A stretch of 64,000 nt of DNA from the NCBI GenBank assembly GCA_024305745.1, contig JAHRBS010000002.1:2418001-2482000 (forward strand), given 5' to 3'. Under the pieces are notes generated by a model. The model had not been told where the DNA came from, ran no database searches, and saw only the letters and a program-made list of their open reading frames with translations. The stretch's first letter is position 1; every line of letters starts with the position of its first letter. The DNA comes from Polyporus tsugae (lineage: Eukaryota; Basidiomycota; Agaricomycetes; Polyporales; Polyporaceae). Shown here one piece after another: positions 10,180 through 22,509 of this stretch. A program made the translations under genes and the position numbers.

Positions 10180-12019
10180 CTACCCGCTGTGTGGAAATGA
10201 TGGTTGATCCTGCAAAGACAGTATTTGAGCCGTACTGTACAACTCCGTGTCAGAATCCTCGACCAGACCACCTCTCGAAAGGGCGTGCCGAGTGTTCAAC
10301 CTAAATTTTGGAGTCGAATTCGGAGCACAGTAGGTTCCCCAGTGAGGTGAACACTTACGCGACGAGGAGCGTGTTGGCGTGAACTTTAGTGGATCGTTAG
10401 CGTTCAGTACTTATCGGTGAACAAGACACAACCTCACGTTTCGTCACGACCACAGAGAATGCGACGTAAATGAGGTTGCCCGGGAACGCTAACACCTGTC
10501 GTCAAGTGTTCAGCGCTCAGCGTGTGTCTGAACCCAAAATGTGACGGCGACACTGACGAAAATGAAGGCCAACATGTTGAATACGCTTCGGAGATGGCGC
10601 ACGTCAACACGTTGGACCGTTTCGGAATGCAAACAAGTACTCGCGTCGTCAGGAATCCTGCTGCCGCGTCAGACAGTCATCGCCGGGCACAAATGACCGA
10701 AGAATGCTCACCGGTACTAACGCCGTACAGGATCAGCATGTCAATCATCGAGTCCGTCCTCTTGATTCCAGTGCGCCTCCGATGCAGAGTGATGATGAGT
10801 ACGCTGGTCAGCAAGGTGTCCGCGGTGATTGCTTGGGCAGAGCCCATGGATATCAGCCACTAATCATGATGTTGGGGTCAGCGAAAATCTACGAGGTCAA
10901 AAGCGTGAATGGTCACCTCGAGATGCTCAAACCCTTTGAAGGTCGGTATTAGGAGCCTAGACAACGCGATTCGCTTCACTCTATTCCAGTCAAGAGGCCA
11001 GCGGTTGGAGCACGTACGTTTCAATGGTCGCAGCAGCGAAGAATGCTACGTAGGAAACATTAGTAAAATCCGCGGTGGGCAACGCGGCAGTCGGGAACTC
11101 ACCAAGCTCTTCGACGAGGAGACTCATCTGAGTAGTCGTTAGAAGCTAGCACGTTCGCAACCAAGTTAGAACACACCGCGACGAAGACCAGCGGCCGGTA
11201 CCGGGGGCCAACTTCGTACTCCGCTTAGCCAGCTCATGAGGGTGAATGATCTGCAACCTACCGAGATAAACGCGCCACGCAAAGAAACTAGAAGGATTGA
11301 GTTTAGATGATACCGCCGTAACAAGGAAAATAGACTTACCTCTGAGAAACGATTATGATAAGACCCTACGTACAACCTCAGTACGCACGTCAACGTGATA
11401 ACTCAAGTACTCACTGACAAGATCAATATCACCTTGATGGACCTGCCGGAATATCAGATGAAGGCCGGAAACGGAGATGTGGGGAACTCACCAGCTTCCG
11501 AATAGAAGCTGGACGGCATTTAAGTAGTTCACGACAAGGTACCAGTAACTGCCGGAATGTCAACGTGTTGCATTGCACTAAAATGCTCGCTGGCTCAACG
11601 TACCAGACATGGCAGCATAGAGCCATGTGCACCGTCTCGAGTACGCTGTGATTATGGATTATCATCCAGCTAGACGGCGAAGCGACAGAGAAACCGTACA
11701 CCGTCGTGAACACCTGCCGAACTGGTCAGCGTTGGGATAACACTGGCAGTCATGACACACTCACAGTCCACCTCAACCAGAGCTTGTCCAAGGGATACAG
11801 GATATAATATCGATATAACTGATGCAGCGTCATTCCATACAGTCTGGGCGGGGTATTCAGCACTGAGTCACGACGATGGCGTAGAGAAAATGCGGCTCAC
11901 ATGAGGCTGATGAACGTCCCAATGAGCACCGCGCCGAAGGTGTTATCCAATGCTGGTAGCTTCGGAGGCAGCTTCGGAGGGTTAGCCTGGCTATCTGTGG
12001 AGTACGGGAGGAGAGACAT
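10180..12019 (-). CDS. DUF6534-like multi-pass membrane protein, copy 2
   Basis: Start at 12019. Exon 1 (11897-12019) contains ALDNTFGAVLIGTFISLM. Later exons: about 11770-11850 LYGMTLHQLYRYYILYPLD; 11600-11660 ETVHMALCCHVW; 11490-11555 YWYLVVNYLNAVQLLFGSW; 11413-11440 IKVILILS; 10760-10860 DTLLTSVLIITLHRRRTGIK; 10710-10755 TDSMIDMLILYGVSTG; 10560-10610 SVFNMLAFIF; 10440-10490 PGNLIYVAFSVVVTK; about 10360-10385 VHANTLLVA. The tail starts LNTRHALS and reaches a TAG at 10180. The family segment with the Arg/Thr-Gly motif (RRTGIK) and following TDSM is intact. The exon with the usual FFARRVY was not placed securely in the 10.95-11.41 kb stretch, so the middle of the model is weak. The 3' end could extend to about 10070 if an extra splice at about 10165 is used. 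Confidence 0.7.
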
Positions 12020-13136
12020 GAGTCGTGTCCCAGTCTGAGAGCACGGCCGGGTGCGGAGGGAGGGGACAGGTTGAACAGGACGCCGTGCCACTCCTCTTCA
12101 TAGACCCCGACGAAGATTGTGAGAAGCAACAAGGCGTCAGTATGGATAGATGTTCTCCTTGATGCACTGGACATCCGGCGACCACCTACATGGGCGCTGA
12201 GGCGATTCAAGTTGCGATCCAGGATAACGGGGATGTGGGCGCATGTTCGTGTTTGGAAGGGAACGGCTAGTTGAATCTCCGAAATACGAATAGTAAGTAG
12301 CATGAGCCATCGCCAGGCTTAGAGAAATGGATTCCGGGGAGCCTGTAAGAAATGTGTAGACTTTAAGCAGGTGTCTCACCGGAACACTGGTTTGCAGGAG
12401 TCGCTCACCTTTCAATCATTTTTGTGAAAACGCCCTTGCTGGGGGGCGGCGCGCTCAAGCTACTTCGTAACTTCTGGTGAGGCACAGGTTTCTCCGACTC
12501 CAAGCCCGAGACCCGGGGGCAGGGTGCAACGCGGCTGCCAATGCCCCCGGGGCCACTGTCCTGCACTCCTTGCACACAATTGTCATCGCACCTAAACTCA
12601 CAATTAGACACGACATATAGATTCAGATTTCTTTGCAATTCGACACGGCTGCCTGATGAGGAGAGGGGATGGGTTTTGACGACAAACAAACAGCATGGTA
12701 GCAAGAGTGCTGAATGCTGCGCATCAGTGCCAGGTTGGTGCCAGGCTGAGGTGCTAAAATCCACGGACTCTATTTGGTGATATTTGTACGCCATCGACGC
12801 CCGGCGGCAAACTCCGAGAGACCGAGGACCAGGTACCGGGGCCCGAACATGAACGAGGCTCGGAATGGCCGATGCTACTACTGCTAGCCATGATGTCCAG
12901 TACTCCGAGGCGTAACTATCTATCCTGAGTGGTACCGTCAACATCAAGAGCATCCATCCCTCGGAACAAGGGCGCTGAAGGGACAAAGAGGGCCACATAC
13001 ACGAGAGCAAGCGAATCGCATCACGGTGCACCTTCCAGCAACGGCAGATCTAAGAGGTTTATGTCCAGTCGCCGCCTCCCTCTACAAGCCTCTACCCAAC
13101 CATAGTCCGCACAAAAGCATCTCATACTCTCCACAA
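12020..13136 (-). other. Intergenic between DUF6534-like copies 2 and 3
   Basis: About 1.1 kb. A minus-strand open frame at 12405-13031 has no recognisable domain. Nothing supported. Confidence 0.4.
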
Positions 13137-15403
13137 TCAGACAGGCAAGCTCTCCATCTCCATCTCCTTCGTCCGTCGCGGCTCCGAGTCGGGGTCCCCC
13201 GGCGGGATCTTCCAGCGGACGTCGATGGCCTCTCCATGCGCATGCGACATCGACATGGATATGGACTCCGGACGGAAGTGGTCCATCCGCGCGGGCATCC
13301 TCTGCGAGAGCTTCTGGTTCGCGGTCAGGCCGAACGTACCAAACCCGCCTGTCTCCCGCGCGGATTCCGTGATGGAGCGCCGCGAGTTTACCCTGCGCGC
13401 AGTGACACATATTAGAGCCCAATGCGAAGGCAGACACGGAAACGGAAAGGTATAAGACATACACGGCTAGCACGGCGTTGATGTAGGCTGTGTGAGCGTG
13501 AGGGTCGGTCAATGTTCGGTACGGTAAGGAAACAACTAAGTAGTGAGGGGGGTCTTACATTTTGTTGCGAGCATGTTGGACGCGATGTAGATCATGTTCC
13601 CCGGTTGAGACACGCCCTTTCGAATCTGCTGTCAGAACTGTGACTACTGTGCAGTCCCGAGAACGGGAAGACCTACGAATGTGAGGGATACCAGACTCAG
13701 TGCGCTGTGAGACGGGTGTTAGCATCGTTGTCTCTCGTAGGTCATATAGGCCGCGGGCTACCTACCTCGTTAGCAATCCTGATTCCACCATCGAGGTAAG
13801 CACTGTGCGTCCAGGAGAGAGCACGATAATGCATTTACGCACCAGTGTTGACGGTGTACACAATGAGGACGCTCAGCGCCGAATTTGTCCTGAGCAATCA
13901 TAGCTCAACACGTCCAATCCTGCTTGAACGGGATGATACGGACGCACCTTTTGAACGCCGTGCGATTGCGTGTCAGGAAGATGATCAACGCTGCGGCAAG
14001 TACGATATCTGTCGCCAGCGAGCACCCAAAGGCTGCCGACATGAGCCACTAGGTAGCGCTCGGTTTAAGCCTGCCGGTGGAGGGAAAGCGAGCATAGCGT
14101 CCCAAAACGTACCGTGAAGTGCTCGAACTCGAGGAACGACTTCTGTACATATCTATCAAACGAAAAATTTATCAGCTTAGGCTTGCGGGCAGGAAGCACT
14201 ATTGGCGACTGACATTTCAAGGCTAGAAGCTATACCGAGAGCGTATTACTTTCAGCTTGCGGCTGGAACAGGATCGAGACTACTAACCCACTGTGAAACC
14301 TAGACAGTAAAACACCGTCAACCAATTTTGCGCAGTCCAACAACTCTGGTAGGCTCACCGAGGGTGCCGAGCATGAACAATACCTGCTCTTCGGGGTTGG
14401 CGTTCACGACTGACTCACGGATGCATAGCAACACTCACAACAGGGATCACAACGAACACATATCCCGACCCAACTAACAGTCGCTCTCGTGAGAATGAAG
14501 ACGGGCACAAAATGATGGGGCCGCTCACGAAGATATACTCGTCGGGCATAGAATCTATCGATAAGTCACACAGGATGAGGAATTGAACCAGGGCCACGAT
14601 GAAGCCATGATAACGTACGATTGAGCGACGAGGACAGTCAGCCCCTAGAGCAAACATCACAGTGAGCAAAACCGAAACCCTAGACGGTACGGAGGAAACG
14701 GCACCCACCGTTAGGGGTGCCAGCAACTATTCCGGAAGCGGTAAGTCAAGGTATCCGTAGTATCGTCGAACATAACCTTACCTGGACAGACCTTCAGACG
14801 TTCGTCAGCAAACCGAGGGCGACAACAAGTAGATGGCATACTGACCACACGCCGGACAGGAGCGCCAAGGGGTTGAAATAATTGGTTACGAGATAAAAAT
14901 ACCTGGCCACAGGACAGTCAGGAAAACCGATGAAGCGGAAGAAATAAGGAACGTACGAAGCGTGCATGCACGCAATGGAATGAACGGCGTCTAGTACACT
15001 TCAAGCGACTCAGCACGTAACCCTCCAACGACGTTAAAGTAAGTCCGACTAACACGAGGCAAACGATCTGCAGGAACGTCAGACTGAATCATCGTCCGTC
15101 CGAATGAGATTCCATCAAACATAAACGTACCGTAGCTTTCAGAAGGAGTGTGTCTCGAGGATACTGCCGGAAGTAGCGAAATGTCTGGTGAAGCAACAGC
15201 CCATACAGCCTGCCGAGACGGAAGTCAGCCATCGCCATCGCCATCGCTGCATCTGCCAAGTGCTGTCAGGCAGACCACACGTAGATTGATACGTACATGA
15301 GACCCAAGAAAGTCCCAATCAGTATGGCGCCAAACGTGTTGTCCAGCGCCGGCAATCCCCCCAGCGCCGACGAGGATTCGGTCGAGGTGGCATTGTTCGA
15401 CAT
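13137..15403 (-). CDS. DUF6534-like multi-pass membrane protein, copy 3
   Basis: One of the best preserved copies. Exon 1 from 15403: ALDNTFGAILIGTFLGLM. Then LYGLLLHQTFRYFRQYPRDT (about 15130-15205), DAVHSIACMHAS, YFYLVTNYFNPLALLSGVW (about 14870-14930), LTVLVAQS, FYARRVYL (two short exons at 14.55-14.65 kb), GYVFVVIPV, VLFMLGTLG, KSFLEFEHFT and WLMSAAFGCSLATD followed by IVLAAALIIFLTRNRTAFKR (about 13950-14050). The 3' half continues LSVLIVYTVNTG, ALSLVSLTF, PGNMIYIASNMLATK (about 13560-13610), YINAVLAV and the tail VNSRRSITESARETGG. It stops at 13137. The tail ends in a Met/Glu-rich stretch and matches copy 4 (AFGAFGLTA against GFGTFGLTA), so copies 3 and 4 are close relatives. Confidence 0.8.
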
Positions 15404-15481
15404 CGTTCCGGCGGCGGGTAGCGAGGAGAAGGGAGGCCTAGGAAGCAGGTGGAAGGGGTGGAGAATTTACGAGCGTCGGAC

Positions 15482-15489
15482 ATTTATAT
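15482..15489 (-). promoter_or_regulatory. TATA box of DUF6534-like copy 3
   Basis: ATATAAAT on the minus strand, about 80 bp upstream of the ATG at 15403. Confidence 0.5.
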
Positions 15490-16689
15490 CGCGGCGTTAG
15501 AATCGTCCCACGAGAGGGAGTCCTTCTCGCTCGAACATCACACTCCCCACCAACTGCGTCTGACGAGAGCGCTGGCTGCTGTAATCACCTTCCAGGCCTT
15601 CGACGCCGATGGCTGTGGGCCTGGCTTAGTGGGCATTGGGTGGGGACCGGTGGGGTTTAAAAGGCCGGCGAAAGGTGGATTTCCCATTGCTCCCTATCGC
15701 GCCGCGAGACGTCCGGCTCCGGTTGCTCCCAACTGCCAACGCACCTGTTGGCAGAAGCAAACGAAGGAGAAGGATCCGATTCTTGCTGGACGGCAGCAAA
15801 AGGGAGCAGTTCGCCAAGAGAGGCACGAGAACGCAACTCTAAACGGTACACCCGTGGAGATTGATCGCTCACTGCGGCCGCCACACAAAAGCTTTAGTGG
15901 CCGCCGGTTACGCGAAGGGACCGACCGAGATGATGGCGCCCGGGGACCCGGAAGGTTACGCGGGAGCCCGGGGGGCCTGAAAGGAAGGCCGACCGCGACT
16001 TCGACGCGCGAGCCGTGAGAGAGAGCGCCCGGACTCGGTTGGAGCGGTGCCGCCGAACTTGAGAAAGACCGAACCGGTTGAAGGTGCGCCCGCGTTAGCC
16101 ACGGTAATCGCTCATCGTGGGACGGAGAAATGTGGATGCAGCGCCGCAGTGTGAATGCTCTCCTCGCTATAGTCACGGGCCCCAGGCCTTAGCGACGCAG
16201 ACGGGCCCCTCTCTCGCGCTAGGACCATTGCTGGAGATCCTGATGCGAAGTCGGAGGCACCTGAGCATCGGAGATGCATGTGATACGCACGATCTGCACC
16301 CTACAAATGTGGATGCAAAGCAACAGTCATATATTTGCACATGGAGAAGCCTCCTGGAAAGACAAACAGTGGGCATTCTTGAAGACAGCGTCAGTCGACT
16401 TACATGGATACCATGGCAGGCTATGATTTGAAGGCGTCGGTTCAGACATTGACCGAACCCAAACAGAATCTTCATTCAATGCCTGTACGACTGCGTCAAG
16501 TGAATCAGCGCCGCGCGTTGACAAGACGATATATAGCATACAACATACTCCGCTGGATGGCTTCGAGTGCCACCAAACCTAAGGTTACCGCGTGACGGTG
16601 CCGCAATCCGAGATCGCCAATACCAATACCGACATGTAAGAAAAGCACAGTGATTGCATGTAGCGCTACTTAATGCGGGCTAACAGGGC
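15490..16689. other. Intergenic between DUF6534-like copy 3 and the LINE remnant
   Basis: About 1.2 kb, GC-rich around 15.86-16.05 kb. Open frames on both strands show no domain. No gene supported. Confidence 0.4.
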
Positions 16690-16739
16690 CCAGTGTTTAG
16701 CCAGGGAGAGTTAGGGAAAAGGCCAAAAGCCGGGGAAAG

Positions 16740-17543
16740 GTGATGATGCGGCGAAGTGAGTGCAACGCGGCGTTTATCGGCCGACCTGCGGCCGCCCGAT
16801 TTAGAAACCCAAGCGCCGGCCTATGGCCGATGGCCCTCGATGGCCTCGATGCCTGCGAACTAGTTCGAACTTCGCGGCAGGCTCCATCTTTCAATCCCAA
16901 CACAGCAGACCGTTCTGAGATAGAGTATACCGCCCGCAGGGATAACATTGTCGACGCTGCCAAGCGGGCAGAGCACTCAAGTGCGGCTAGGTCGCTGCCG
17001 CGCCTGCTTCGTGCCCCACTCCCGGTCAGCGCAACCAAGGCTAAGCTAACCCACCTACAGACACTTGCCAAGCGGGCAGCAGAGGACTGGCGCACGTCAG
17101 CAAGGGGGCGACAGTTCCTCAGTGTCGACCCCTCCCTCCCTTCTCCGAAATATATGGCAGCAACTCAGTCACTCTCCAGACGGCAGGCCGCCATTATCTT
17201 TCAGCTGCGCACTGGTCACGCTCCCCTCAACAGCCATCTGCATCGCATATCACGCGCTCCCTCGCGCACCTGCCCGGAGTGCGGCAACACCCCAGAGACG
17301 GTCCTCCACTTCATTCTAGTTTGCCCAGCCTTTGCCCACGCACGTGCAATGTATCTCTCTGGCATGGGGCGGCGTAGTCGGGACCTCTCGGTGCTCTTGG
17401 GCTCACCCAAGGCATTCCGACCCCTCCTCCGGTACATTGGTGCAACGCGCCGGCTGGCACAGACTTTCGGTGATGTGTCCCCCCAGGCTGCAGCACGCCA
17501 TCGCAATGACAACCCTCGCCAGCGGGCCACCTGTCCATCATGA
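16740..17543 (+). pseudogene. LINE ORF2 C-terminal fragment
   Basis: An open frame of 267 codons with no reverse transcriptase core left. The end holds the Cys/His cluster CPECGNTPETVL-HFILVC (C-x2-C-x8-H-x4-C, about residues 178-196), preceded by the Gln-Ala-Ala-Ile-Ile-Phe-Gln-Leu-Arg-Thr-Gly-His segment often seen after the RNase H region in fungal and insect LINEs. It probably makes no working protein. Confidence 0.75.
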
Positions 17544-18148
17544 TAATTTTCCACCGCTGTTTGTCTCCCCTGCATGTGCCCCTTGCTGACTGCTTTATTT
17601 CTGCAGACACACCCATCTGATCGCACCAGCCCTGGAGGCGGTGTCTCCCCCTTCTCATCTACATCTTCAGGTAGTATAGCGACCTGCGGCATTGCTTGTA
17701 CCCGAGTTTCAGTCGATCCCATGGACTTGTGCGTTGCGGGCGTCTGCCTGCTCTAGGGACGGGGGAATTCTGACGAACGGCGGGGCAACCGCTGTACGTA
17801 CTCCTGACCGCGGCAAGAGGCTGGACCCAGGGACACAAATGTACCCAATGGGCGGTAGGTTTATAGCTCGCTCCCTTGCCTTTGTTGGCCAGGAGGGGAC
17901 AGACGGCCGCAACGCACACTTCCTGAGCCCTGCCCTATCTACCTTCCACTGCGTACCTACATCCACCTCTTCCTGCGTTACAGTGTGCCCCCGGCACCGT
18001 CGTTAACGCTACTCCCCCCTTGCCACCCCCCTTGAATGCACGGGCCTCCGGGCCCTTTGTACAGCTGACCTCCATCCTTCCACAGTAGCTACCACATGTA
18101 TTTAATGCCTACCATGAGGCATGGCCTCGCAGGGCAATAAACGGGATC

Positions 18149-18169
18149 GAGAAAGAAAGAAAGAAAGAA
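18149..18169 (+). repeat. (GAAA)n tail of the LINE
   Basis: Five tandem GAAA units close the retroelement. Confidence 0.8.
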
Positions 18170-18170
18170 C

Positions 18171-18833
18171 ATTGTCGACGGTCCCCCAATTGTCTACTGT
18201 TGAAGAGCTGGTTTTACCGGAACTACACAGGACACTCAATAAGTATAGGCTATAGCTACTAGCGTACTAACGGTGATCATCATGATGATACCATCATTAA
18301 TTAATGTGTTAGTCTTGACGAGTCTCGCGAAGTTGGGGTCAAGAAATGGAAGGGACTATACAGTGCCTTTACAAGACAGGTTTGAGGGGGAGGGGGTGAG
18401 GGTGTCTGCCGTACACGATCAGCGTGCACTGCGCTGGCTCACGGGCATTTCAAAATTCAGGGCCAAAAGTCAAAGTCAAGACTTTGCCGAGCGCTGCCAG
18501 AAAGTGGGTTAACACCGTCGTTCGGAGATCGGAAGGCAACAGAGGGCAGCAGTCCTTGATCGGAGAAGATCGGCAAGGAGGACTGATACTTGGGGTCCTT
18601 CTATCAGTCCACTTATGTAAGGTGACTCGCCAAACCCCTCGGCCTGCGCGAGATCCTCTCACCAAACATACGGCATCGGTGCTGAGGCGGAAAGGGCCGC
18701 TTACGAGGCGTGTCGGCGGCCGGTGTGCAGCGACCAAGGTCCACATGAACGATGCTCATCCGCTCTACAATATTTACAACAACAACAACGGAGTTGCGAC
18801 TAACGTCCATCGTACAACCCAAAACCCCAGGTA
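18171..18833. other. Intergenic between LINE tail and DUF6534-like copy 4
   Basis: About 660 bp. Nothing recognised; the right part should be the 3' flank of copy 4. Confidence 0.4.
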
Positions 18834-21188
18834 TCAAAATGCGCCCGCGCCATTACTCACTCGGACCGGCTCTCCGTCACGGTCCTCTTGCCGCTCCGAG
18901 TCGCGTTCGCGAAGTTCGTGTTCGTGCTCGATGCTCCGGCCTCTGCTCGGAGTCTGGTCCGTGCCCCGCCGAAGGTTGTCCGATCCATCCAAGTCGCCGG
19001 CGGCGGACGGGAGCTTCCACTGGAGGCCGGGCGCATCCTTGCGCGGGGGCGGCAGGGTGACGCTCTTCCACGGGAGGCCGCGCTTCGGCGTGTGGATCTG
19101 CGCGGTGAGACCGAACGCGCCGAACGCGGCGGTCTGCGCCGTAGATTCGACGTGGGTGCGGCGCGAGTTGACACTGAGAAGGGGTCAATCCAGTGCGTTT
19201 AGCCTGGGGACGGGAACGAGAGGACGTACACTGCGAGTACGGCATGGACGTAGGCTGTGGGCACGCATCAACATGGGGTCATGGACTCAAAGACGCGCCG
19301 ACGAACTGGGCGCTTACATTTTGTGGCAAGCATGCTGAGCCCGACAAAGACCAGATTGTGCGTGTACGCCAGGCTCTAGTTTTCCGTGGAATGTAAGCGG
19401 GCATGAACGAACGTCGAAAGCGTGCCGCCGACGTACGAGGACCAGAGATAGCAGGGTCAAAACGCTGCGCATTAGGCCTCGTCAGTATGTCGCTTGGGAT
19501 GAGCTTCCAGCAAGCCCTCCGCTACCTTGTCAGAAAAACTGTGCACGTCAGGAACGTGAATAAACACGGTTGCGGGCACTTTGGGACGAGAGGGCTCACC
19601 CGTGTTCACGGTGCACGCCAACAGAACGGTCAGCGCAGAGGTTTCCCTTAGCATACGTTAGTGGCGGAAGAACGATTCGCAGAACCATAAAATTACCTCC
19701 TGAATGCTGAGTCACTGCGGGTCAGGGACGTAATTAAGGTTGCGCAAACCACCAAGTCCGTGGCTAGCGCGCACCCTAGCCCGGCGGAGATAAGCCACTG
19801 CGGTTAAACGTCAAGGCATCTCAGCGTCAAAGAATGGCTGAGGGGGAGGGGGTAAATCTGGAACATACCGTGTAACGCCTGGACTGGGCAAACGTGCTTG
19901 GCAAAAAGCTGGAAGGCACGGCGTTAAAGCGGACCAGACTTTGAGGGGTAGAGCACTGACGAAGACTTACATCTCTCCGCTGGCGGCTGTAAGGCCGACA
20001 AAGTCTTGGTCAGATGGAAGACGAGCCTACTGAAATCGAAAGACTGACCAACGACGAAACCTGAAAGGCGGAATGTTAGACTCCGATAGCACGCGTGCGT
20101 ACAAGCCACTCACCGGTAGTAGCGGCCATAAGCAGGACCTATAGAGCCATCAGACGTGATATGTGGACTCAGGAGAGCGGACGTACCAGAGGGATGACGA
20201 CGAAAATGTATCTATATCCGACTACAGACACACCCGGTAAACTTCATAGGAAAGTGGACCCGATAAGCGTACATACGATGATAGATTCTCCAGACGTAGA
20301 ACCTGGAGATGCACCACAAAGCTCAGCATCATGTCTTGATGGAAAAAGGCGCGGAAGAAGCGTACGATTGAGTAATGAGAAAGATGAGTCCCTGCATAGC
20401 CAGCACAATGTCAATCGCAGTCCCGCGGGAACATGAAGTCGAGGTACACACCGAGATGGGTGTCAGGATCTAGTGTACGAAGCTCGTCAGACCCTCCGTG
20501 TTTCCATGGTTTCTCAGCAACCTACCTGGATGGACCTGGAGAAGCGCATTTAGCATGGCTCTCGACATTGTACGACAAGCGAGGCAGCAGCTCACCATAC
20601 ACCGAGAAAGAGTGCTTGTGGATTGAAAAAGTTTCGTACGCCATAATGGTACCTGTCGTCATGCTCGACCGACGACTTGACTGGACACGCAAGCCTAGAC
20701 GACTCACGATGCATGCATGCAGCAGATGGAGTGAAAGGTATTAAGCACCCTAGCGAGGAGTCAGCACAACTTCGTCCGGATGCAGCGACGACGTACACAA
20801 GGAAGGCGATCTGAAACGCGCGAGTGGTCAGCAATCTGCCGTGCCATGCACCCCAGGAAGATCCCAACGCACTATAGATTTGATAATAAGCGAGTCTTTC
20901 GTGTACTTGCGGAAGTAAAGCGTTGCTTGGTTCATCGAGACCCCATACAACCTAAAACACGAAGCGTCACGAAGGATGCGGCTGAACGTATGTAAGGAGT
21001 ACTCACGCAAGACCAACGAAAGTCCCGATGGCGAGAGCGCCGAACGTGTCATTCAGAGAAGGCACCGCTGGCCCGGCATTTGGAGGCGCCGAGGCGAAGC
21101 TAGTTGGGTGGGCCGACAAAAGTCCCAGAGCAGGCCTGAAGTCGACGACCATCGGAGACACCAGTGTGGAATTGGGAGGGAAGAACAA
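18834..21188 (-). CDS. DUF6534-like multi-pass membrane protein, copy 4
   Basis: Start at 21188 gives an unusually long N-terminal stretch before SLNDTFGALAIGTFVG; an internal ATG at about 21152 is an alternative. Exons follow with YGVSMNQATLYFRKYTKD (about 20880-20960), IAFLVYVVAAS, LNTFHSICCMHAS, YHYGVRNFFNPQALFLGVW (about 20600-20660), WLISAGLGCALATDL then VVCATLITSLTRSDSAFRR (about 19690-19800), TSALTVLLACTVNTG, VLTLLSLVL, SLAYTHNLVFVGLSMLATK (about 19318-19375) and YVHAVLAV. The final exon begins VNSRRTHVESTAQTAAFG and ends at a TGA at 18834. The tail is long and charged (HEHELRERDSERQEDRDGE). SRSDSAF replaces the usual SRTGF, and NDTFG replaces DNTFG. Several exons between 19.9 and 20.5 kb were not placed, so the model is incomplete there. 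Confidence 0.73.
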
Positions 21189-22079
21189 ATGAATGAGATC
21201 GGCGGATGCTCGCGACGGCCAAGCTATACATCAAGTTTTCCGGGCTCGGCAAATGCAGTCCCAACTCCAGGCTAGCTGTAGCCGTCATCTTGTGCTCTCG
21301 AGGTCCGCACGAATAGTATTCAACAGTGGCGTTGATATGTTGATATGCTGAGCGGGGAGGGACGGAGGCGCTGTCAGGTTCCACCCGTCAAGATTTAATG
21401 GCGAATGGGCTGGCTGGTCGTCGTCATAGAAAATGATCGGCCACCCAAAGCCACGCTGTCTGGGCCCGCAACCCGCCCTAGGTTTCGAATCTCGCGATCG
21501 AGAGCTCAGGAACCTAGCACTGCCACTTGCCACTCTGCTACCTTCTGCTACCCGACATACCGACCGAGTCAGCAACGGAGTTATGGTAACCAATCGAGCG
21601 AGAACGCACCTCCTTGCACCTGGAGACTGGAGTCGACCATCACCCCGGATAATTGCGCGCACAATATCCGTTGATGGCACGAAGAATCGTCCGAAAGTGA
21701 TCAAAGCTCCGCCACAGACGTGAGCAGTCCATAAGTTATAGAGATTGAGTTCTGCTCGTTCGTTGATCCGTTCCCTTTGGGTAAGTACTTACTAGAAGTT
21801 CAGCCATCCGCCGAGCCGCACCGTCCCCATCGCCGGACTCGAACTTGGTATCGGTGGGTTTGCGAAGGACGCTGCACCGCCCTCCCCAAGCCAAACGCGC
21901 ATCGAGGATTTGACGGAGTTCTCCTCTACCTGTGGTCTGCAACAGGTCAGCGTGGCCGAGGACGTCGTCTCGGCGTCCGTCTCTACTAATCCCGCCGATT
22001 CTCCCGCGGGCCCTCGTCGTATGCCCAAGGAACGAGCGAGCGAGCGTATCGAGCAAAGCGTAGCTATTAACTTGAACGT
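21189..22079. other. Intergenic upstream of DUF6534-like copy 4
   Basis: About 0.9 kb. A plus-strand stretch at 21.91-22.06 kb (ending PKERASERIEQSV) may be an upstream part of the eIF4G-like relic. Otherwise nothing recognised. Confidence 0.3.
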
Positions 22080-22420
22080 TAACCCTGCTCTCTCACTTGC
22101 ACGACGTCGGCACAGCCCTCGCCGTCTTCCACCAGCTCCCCGCGAGCTACCACGGCCGGCTCGTGGACAGACTCGTGTGTACTTAGGGGCATGGAGTCCG
22201 GCACCTACTCGCTGCGCGCGCAGCTCCTGGCCTATTTCTTCCACTGCGCGGCGGAGAGACAGCTTTGTGCGCCGGCGACTTTCGAGGAGGGCATCGCCAT
22301 GACTACGTCTGCGCTGGGACATCGCTGCTGACATCCCGGATGCGCTTGAGCGGTACGCTGTGATCGTCAAGGGCATGGGGCTCCACGAGGATCCGAGCTA
22401 GCGTGCGCGCGTTCTCGAGA
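22080..22420 (+). pseudogene. Decayed MA3-domain fragment of an eIF4G-like gene
   Basis: Three plus-strand frames in sequence order each resemble part of an MA3 domain, the HEAT-like repeat of translation factor eIF4G and PDCD4. They are DVGTALAVFHQLPASYHGRL (helical repeat start), then SLRAQLLAYFFHCAAERQLC with ATFEEGIAMTTSAL, then DIAADIPDALERYAVIVKGM. In eIF4G the same order runs ...RLVDRLV..., ...FEEGF..., ...DIA.D.PKA.... Stops and frame changes between blocks mean it cannot be translated as one protein. No intron borders fix the frame breaks. It lies 80 bp left of a transposon copy. Confidence 0.5.
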
Positions 22421-22509
22421 AAACGAGATTCCAGGGTCCGGAACTCGCGGCTTTGTTCTCTGCCTGATCCCCGTCTCGCGTTGTCGCCGTCCGAGGTGTG
22501 TCTTCTTCG

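Larger units (their letters stand above)
16690..18170 (+). mobile_element. 5'-truncated non-LTR retrotransposon (LINE) with simple-repeat tail
   Basis: A coding remnant (16740-17543) with the cysteine-rich end typical of LINE ORF2 proteins is followed by about 600 bp of non-coding 3' sequence and a (GAAA)n tail at 18149-18169. Truncation at the 5' end and a short-repeat tail are hallmarks of target-primed reverse transcription. The left edge is set only approximately; no clear target duplication was recognised. It interrupts the spacing between DUF6534-like copies 3 and 4. Confidence 0.75.

Noticed and set aside
18424..19338. Plus-strand open frame of 304 codons
   Set aside because: Antisense to the tail exon and upstream exons of DUF6534-like copy 4, which has matching paralogues.
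21792..22376. Minus-strand open frame of 194 codons
   Set aside because: No motif; the opposite strand shows the MA3 blocks.
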